Of a stretch of 64,000 nt of DNA, positions 58,931-64,000 are shown piece by piece; positions within the stretch are counted from its first letter, which is position 1; every line of letters starts with the position of its first letter. The notes beneath the pieces were generated by a model. It did no database searches and had not been told where the DNA came from. It worked only from the letters and a program-made list of their open reading frames with translations. The stretch lies in contig BRKX01000009.1 of NCBI GenBank assembly GCA_026008535.1, forward strand, positions 34,609,001 through 34,673,000. The letters run 5' to 3'. The DNA comes from Perilla frutescens (taxonomy: Eukaryota > Streptophyta > Magnoliopsida > Lamiales > Lamiaceae). Both the position numbers and the translations under genes were made by a program.

Positions 58931-59307
58931 TGTACATCAGCATGCCAATACCCTCAATTGCAGCCACATCTCGTGATAAATTAGGGGTATCTATTTTGCT
59001 ACAAAATGAAAGGTTGTGTCATTATTGAAACGTTTTGAAAAGAGGTGTTTAATTTGCAAATTCGTTGAAAGGTGGTGCATTTTTTGGCAATTAACTAAAA
59101 ACTAAATATTGACGTGGCAAGTACACGTAGGAATCATAGTCCACGTAGAAAATAAATAAAGCCACGTCATTTTACCGGTGGCCAGAAAAGAAAGGGGATG
59201 TGTATTTTGCTACAAAATGAAAGGTTGTGTCTTTATTGAAACGTTTGAAAAGTGGTGTCTAATTTGCAAATTTATTAACAGGTGGTGCATTTTTTGACAA
59301 TTAACCC
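58930..59307. repeat. MULE right arm (inner and outer modules)
   Basis: Inner module about 58930-59090 and outer module about 59091-59307, both ending in cacctttcaacg-type sequence on the minus strand. Reverse complement of the left arm. Confidence 0.87.
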
Positions 59308-59316
59308 TATTTTTTA

Positions 59317-60312
59317 TTGAGAGAAAAATTAAACTACCCACATCCCTTAACTAAAAACCCCCTTTACCCACTTTCTTACACACATTCAAGAAATACCCAC
59401 TATGTCTATTATATCCCTACTTTTTCATTTTTCAATGTAATCAGACGTGGGCCCTCTCATTTTTCAGAAATTGTAAGACAAAGTACTCATTTTCTGTCTC
59501 AAATCAGACTCATAAATACGTAAAGTTAATCCTCACGTGTGCGCTCAAATCTCGGAAACTGCAATACCGTTCGAAACCCATAATTTTGTGACGGGCGGTA
59601 TCCCAGCGGTATTGCATGGGAACTGAAATAGAGTTGAAATATTTCAATACCGCTCCAATACCGTAATTATATTATGGGCGGTATTCAAACGGTATTTGAA
59701 GGGAGCCGAACATGAGTAGAATATATAGGGCGGTATTCAAGAATTATCGGGCGGTATCCATTTTAAATAGAATACCATTCGACTGCAGTTACACATTCAA
59801 CGGGCGGTATCTATTTTACATAGAATACCGTTAGACTACCGTTTCACAATCAACGGGCGGTATTCATTTTAAATAGGATACCGTTCGACTACCGTTAGAC
59901 ATTCAGACAAGTGGAGGTATCCTTTTTAAATAGAATACCGTTGCAAAAATGTTCAATACCGTCCTATTTTAATACCTTCAACAAATATAACGAACGGTAT
60001 CCATTTTCTATAGAATACTGTTCGAAGACTGTCAAACATTCAACAGCGGTATCCCTTTTAAATCGAATACCGTTGGTTTACCATCCCACATTCATCGGCG
60101 GTATCCCTTTTAAATTGAAAACCGTGGGTCCCAGGTGGCAGTTATATATGGTAAATTTCAAATTAATAATCCCACCACTCCTTAAGTCAAAAGAAATCAA
60201 ATCAATTTCAAATACCGTCCCCAAATAGAGAGCCCTAAATACACGAGCCCTAAAATCAAACCAAAAGACAAAATCCCCAAATACTCTACTTTTTTTCTCT
60301 CGAAGAACATCA
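59317..60312 (+). promoter_or_regulatory. Upstream region of the DUF1985 gene with ATACCG motifs
   Basis: From about 59560 the sequence is full of ATACCG and CGGTAT in both orientations. 59748-60130 forms a tandem repeat (listed separately). A TATA-like tatatatgg lies at 60147, about 165 bp before the ATG at 60313. The first 240 bp (aaaaattaaactacccac) lack the motif and may be the end of a larger transposon (inference). Confidence 0.55.
59748..60130. repeat. Seven-unit tandem repeat with inverted CGGTAT/ATACCG
   Basis: Units start at about 59748, 59801, 59854, 59911, 59991, 60045 and 60094 (spacing 50-57 bp, one of 80). Each begins with a (g)cggtat, has ttttaaatagaat in the middle and then an ATACCG-like half-site, so each unit can form a small hairpin. 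Confidence 0.83.
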
Positions 60313-63300
60313 ATGGAGTTCGGCGAAGGAAGTGGTGCTCATCAATCTGACAATGAGCAGGTTAGTTATTACATCTCTCCCCTAAAATACATGAATACCG
60401 TCGGCGGTATAAGTTTTTTTCTAGGCGACGGTATCCAAAATTCTGTTGATAATTGATGGATTATGGGTGTCTTTAAGTTTTTAGTTGTAGTTAGTTTTGT
60501 TTCCTGCTAGATTAGGAATAGTATACGAAAAATACCGTAGTTTGTTTTGTTTCCTACGATATATGAACGGTATTACCTCTTGCGACGAGCGGTATTACCG
60601 ATAGTATATCGCTCGTCAATTAGGATGCTGTAATTAACTTGCTCAAATTTTAATTTAATTTTTGGACCTTGATGTTATGATTAGTTAGTTAAAAACATTG
60701 AATACCGGCGGCAATGGAAAATGTCATTCGGATACCGCTTAATATTGACGAGCGGTATACGAACGGTATTGTACCGATAGTATATCGCCCGTCAATTAGG
60801 ATGTTGTAATTTACTTGTTCAAGTTTTAATTTAATTTTTGGACCTTGATGCTATGATTAGTTGGTTAAAAACATCGAACATCGTCGGCAATGGTAAATAC
60901 CGTTCGTATACCGCTTAATTTTGACGAGCGGTATATGAACAGTATTGTACTTGCATGACGGTATACCGTCCATCAACAACGGTACCGTGTATTAAGTGTT
61001 TATCTCCTTCTCAGGCGCCTTGGAGTTGGAAGAGAGTACAGATGCAAAATTATTACCAAATTGTGAATCTCTACTACAGGCCCAAGGTATTAACGTCCAT
61101 ATGGACAAGACTGATGAGAGTTGGTGGGCAAGAACTCATGGGGAGATTCGAGGAGGGGTGCTTCGGTCACCTCATAAGATGGAAAAGCAAGTCGAGCAAC
61201 GGTAGAGCCTTGCATGCTTTGATCTCTCGTGAGATCACTATTCCCGGTGCTCCGGCTCATGAAGTATGGTTCCGTATTAATGAGAGTCATATCAGATTTT
61301 CGTTCCCCGAGTACGCTCTGGTGACCGGGTTTCGATTCGGATCATCGGCTTTTGATCCGAATGCCGAAAACGATCATTCCAACGTGGGAGTGTTTAGGAG
61401 ATTCTGTGGTGGCAAGGATGTCAGCATTCTGGAGCTGTGGAATATTTTTAATGGAAAGGATCGCAGACTTTCGAAGAAGGCTACCCCAGATGATTATTTG
61501 AAAGTGGCTAATATTTTAGCCCTTTATTTTTTTGCTTGTGGGTACGACACTCCAAGAAAGGTTGATAGTTTTGCGTGGGTGTTGGTCGATGACCTTGAGG
61601 CGTGGAACAGATTTCCATGGGGTGTCTACACCTATCCTATTTTACTCCATTACATTGGTCGATTGCCGAGGTCGACTCCTAGAAAGTATCATTTCTATGG
61701 CCCTGTGTGGGCTCTACAGGTATACATAATTTGATGAAAAAATATTGAGAATAATACTAGTATTAATTATACTGATTAGGTTGATTTTAATATCACTTTT
61801 ACAGATTTGGGCATATGAAGCTATACCGGCCCTTGGAAGAGAGGTTGCGGAGGTAGCGGAACCAGTGGCGTTGCCTCGTTGCTTGAAGTGGTTTTTTACT
61901 CCTTCAAATGTGCAAGATTTTCATACACTATTGAATGATGCGGTAATGTAGTTTAACGATAAAAATATTAATTTTCTATTTTAATTAACTAAATATGCAA
62001 TACCGCCCGGTACCACCCCAATACGGCCGTGTACCGCCCGGTACCGGCGCAAGACCGCGGTGTACCGCCGTGTACCGCCCGGTCGGCCTAGTACCGCCGT
62101 GTACTGCTCGATACGGCTCAATTTAATAATTAATATTTCATCGATTATTTTTTAGGGTGAGTGCCTAGAAACGCTTTATGCGGGCGCGGATGAAGAAGTA
62201 CGTGACTACTGGATCAGCGTTCTGGTCCCCGATGCACTGGGTGTTGTTTACCGTGCACCGGTAAACCCTGGGAAGGCACAACGCGGCGGCGACAATGTCG
62301 TGCAGCGCGTCGTGAGGACTGCAGCACGGGTGCGAAATATATCATGTCGCTCTGCAGCTTCAGTTTCAGCAAGTGCACCGAAACGACAGCCCCGGAAAAA
62401 GCAGAAACAGGCTACTCCGCCAGAATCGGATCCGGAGACTGAGACTGATGGTGATGTGGGTGGGACAAGGAAGAAGCATACTCCTCCACCAACTTTGGGA
62501 AAACGGGCTAGGGAATCGAGCTCGTCTTCTTCAGGGAGTCATGTTTGGGAGAGACGTGAACGCGGTCTTATTTCAAAGTTGAAGGAAGCAGTACTGCCAG
62601 ATTTGAAAGATTACATGAGGTATGAGTTGCTTCCTGATCTGAAGAGTTGGATGCAATCACTTTACCATGGAGACCGTCGATCACGATCAGGGCACAGTCA
62701 TCATTCGCATCATTCTGCCTAGCCATCCCATCAGGCTCATCATCCCCATCAATCTCATCAACCAGAGCCGTCCCATCACTCCCATCAATCCCATCAGTCT
62801 CACCACTCTCATCATCCTCATAAGTCTCACCACTCTCATCATCCAGAGCCGGAGGATCATTCTACAGATCAGCCCCATTATTCATATCAGTGGGATCAGT
62901 TCGATCAGAACTATCAGTACACTGGTCATCGTGCCTCGTCTTACATGCCAGAGGCAGACCGCACATCTGTAGACGGAGGACTTAGTCGGAGATCACTACA
63001 GATGCAGTTAGACCCCCTACAGAGCTAATTGACATGGAATCATTTTGGAGGTCTATGGTGGGGGTACATCCTACTGCGGTGCCTACCGCATCTGCTTTCC
63101 TGAACCAGGATAACGAGGTAAAGTATTGAATTTTTTCAAAATTATAGTTTAATTTGTTTATTATTGTTATTACTTGTTAAATTAGTGTTAACATTAATTT
63201 TTATTTTAATTGTAGGTTTAATTTTTATTTGTTTCAGGAAATTCAAATTGATTGTCCCGCTCAAGACGTAGGTGTTGACTCGGACGAGGGTAGTCCACTC

Positions 63301-63767
63301 CGTTTCACTCGTGAGGATAAAGGGAAACAAATTGTAGAAATCGATAATCCTCCACGTCGAGTGAAAAATCAATCCGCCGCGCTTCGCTCGCCATACGTAA
63401 GCACGATGCCGACTCCAATCAAAGCTGCGGCTCGTAATGCTTACATAAATTGGCGAAAGAAAAGACCAACTCCATTTGTCCGTACCCGCGCGACTAATTT
63501 TGAGTTGGATCATTCATTTTTTGATCGAGTGGAGAACGTCAAGTCCGCCATGGATGCCACGGTAAATCTTTATATATTTTTTATGTAATTATTATTCTGT
63601 GCCAAATATGGGAACTATGTCGAATTGAATTAACTTTTTAATTAAACATAACGTTACAGATAATTGATCTCTTCTGCGAAGCTATGGTTGCCAAATTGGA
63701 GAGGGGCAAACAACTATTAGATGGGGTAGATGCAGGGAGTACACGCATCGTGGGACCTACATTCTTT
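60313..63767 (+). CDS. DUF1985-domain gene, multi-exon, incomplete at the window end
   Basis: Exon model: 60313-60360 (MEFGEGSGAHQSDNEQ), 61015-61719, 61805-61942, 62156-63117, 63238-63561, 63660-63767, then on past 64000. Exons 1, 2, 3, 5 and 6 are multiples of three and all borders are gt/ag. Exon 2 has a DUF1985 domain (Pfam PF09331): GRFEEGCFGHLIRW, VWFRINESHIRFSFPEYALV, then ILALYFFACGYD. Exon 4 encodes a basic, Ser-rich part (KRQPRKKQKQ), then a His/Ser repeat. It contains TAG 62720 and a frame change near 63000; an intron removing both is possible, but I found no phase-compatible donor. DUF1985 proteins in plants often belong to Mutator-type elements, joined to a Ulp1-like protease that would lie beyond the window (inference). 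Function unknown. Confidence 0.7.
60361..61014 (+). other. Intron 1 with ATACCG motifs
   Basis: Donor gttagttatt, acceptor tccttctcag. Contains many ATACCG/CGGTAT copies and a duplicated block of about 185 bp (a phrase with tcaattaggatg then gtaat and tacttg at about 60616 and 60797). Confidence 0.65.
61943..62155 (+). other. Intron 3 with GTACCG/TACCGCC variants
   Basis: Donor gtaatgtag, acceptor ttattttttag. The segment 61997-62122 has a cluster such as ataccgcccggtacc and gtgtaccgccgtgtaccgc, a GC-richer relative of the ATACCG motif. Confidence 0.7.
62690..62870 (+). repeat. His/Ser-coding minisatellite
   Basis: Short units of the type catcactctcatcatcc and catcaatcc repeat imperfectly, coding HSHHSHH-like peptides. 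Expansion here likely explains the in-frame TAG at 62720. Confidence 0.75.
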
Positions 63768-64000
63768 GTGAGTATCCAACTTTTTTTGGTAAAGATAATA
63801 ATACCGTCGGTATTAAACGGTATTTATTTTTATTAATAATACCGTTCAATTTTTATTAAAATACCATTCGATGTTCATTAAAATACCGCTCATACAGTTT
63901 AATACCGTTCGAGCAGTAGTAAATGGTATTTATTTATACCGTTCGAATACCGCTCGAACAATGGGCGGTATTGAACGGTATTCTGCTATACCGTCTGTCC
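63768..64000 (+). other. Intron 6 (partial) with ATACCG motifs
   Basis: Donor gtgagtatcc at 63768. From 63801 to the end the sequence is dense in ataccgttcg, ataccgctc and cggtatt. The intron is not finished in the window. Confidence 0.7.

Larger units (their letters stand above)
46118..59307. mobile_element. Mutator-like element with long duplicated inverted arms, carrying nested insertions
   Basis: Flanked by the perfect 9-bp duplication tatttttta (46109-46117 and 59308-59316), the size expected for Mutator-like elements. Ends read GGGTTAATTGCCAAAAAATG on both sides in inverted orientation. Each arm is about 370-390 bp and contains two related modules in tandem. Without the nested hAT the element is about 1.2 kb. 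It has no transposase, so it is non-autonomous. The core at 58496-58930 is partly GC-rich. Confidence 0.88.

Noticed and set aside
59748..60130. CRISPR-like array
   Set aside because: Units are tandem with diverged spacers of the same family, not identical repeats with unique spacers, and the DNA is plant nuclear.

Overview
The window is plant nuclear DNA, most likely from a eudicot. It consists almost entirely of transposable elements inserted into one another. Evidence for a plant includes copia, Tat, Athila-like and chromodomain gypsy retrotransposons, a CACTA element, hAT and Mutator-like (MULE) elements, GT-AG introns and AT-rich spacers. I found no host housekeeping gene, rRNA, tRNA, CRISPR array or bacterial feature. 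The species cannot be named from the sequence.

Layout: (1) 137-8613 is an old copia retrotransposon (TSD attat) whose 3' LTR is split by an Ac-like hAT transposon at 4635-8535. (2) 8619-9631 is AT-rich spacer with diverged tandem repeats. (3) 9637-45692 is a minus-strand Tat-type gypsy element (TSD cgaac), about 9.6 kb originally and swollen to 36 kb by three insertions: a gag-only LTR element at 9992-16401 in its 3' LTR; a copia element at 21316-32948 in its integrase region (TSD ggtcg), itself carrying a 2.3-kb solo LTR at 29810-32131 (TSD tattc); and a CACTA transposon at 34564-42965 (TSD aaa) inside reverse transcriptase. The Tat element also carries an antisense extra gene (17688-19685) and a 62-bp tandem repeat next to its 3' LTR. 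(4) 46118-59307 is a MULE with duplicated long terminal inverted repeats (TSD tatttttta). It contains a non-autonomous hAT at 46385-58368 (TSD gacaccac), which contains a young chromodomain gypsy element at 47345-57599 (TSD gtttc). (5) 59317-64000 holds a multi-exon DUF1985-type gene (60313 to beyond the window end). Its upstream region and several introns are packed with ATACCG/CGGTAT motifs that are absent from its exons.

How it fits together: most coding regions are broken by stops or frameshifts and are probably inactive. The chromodomain gypsy element is closest to intact: one continuous frame with three nonsense codons and LTRs that differ by only about 1-1.5% by eye. The CACTA element also keeps near-complete tnpD- and tnpA-type genes, and the DUF1985 gene keeps phase-0 exons. 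Nesting gives a relative order: Tat before the gag-only element, copia and CACTA; copia before the solo LTR; MULE before hAT before chromodomain gypsy.

The least familiar feature is the last region, where the DUF1985 gene is embedded in its own species of short inverted motif in noncoding DNA only.
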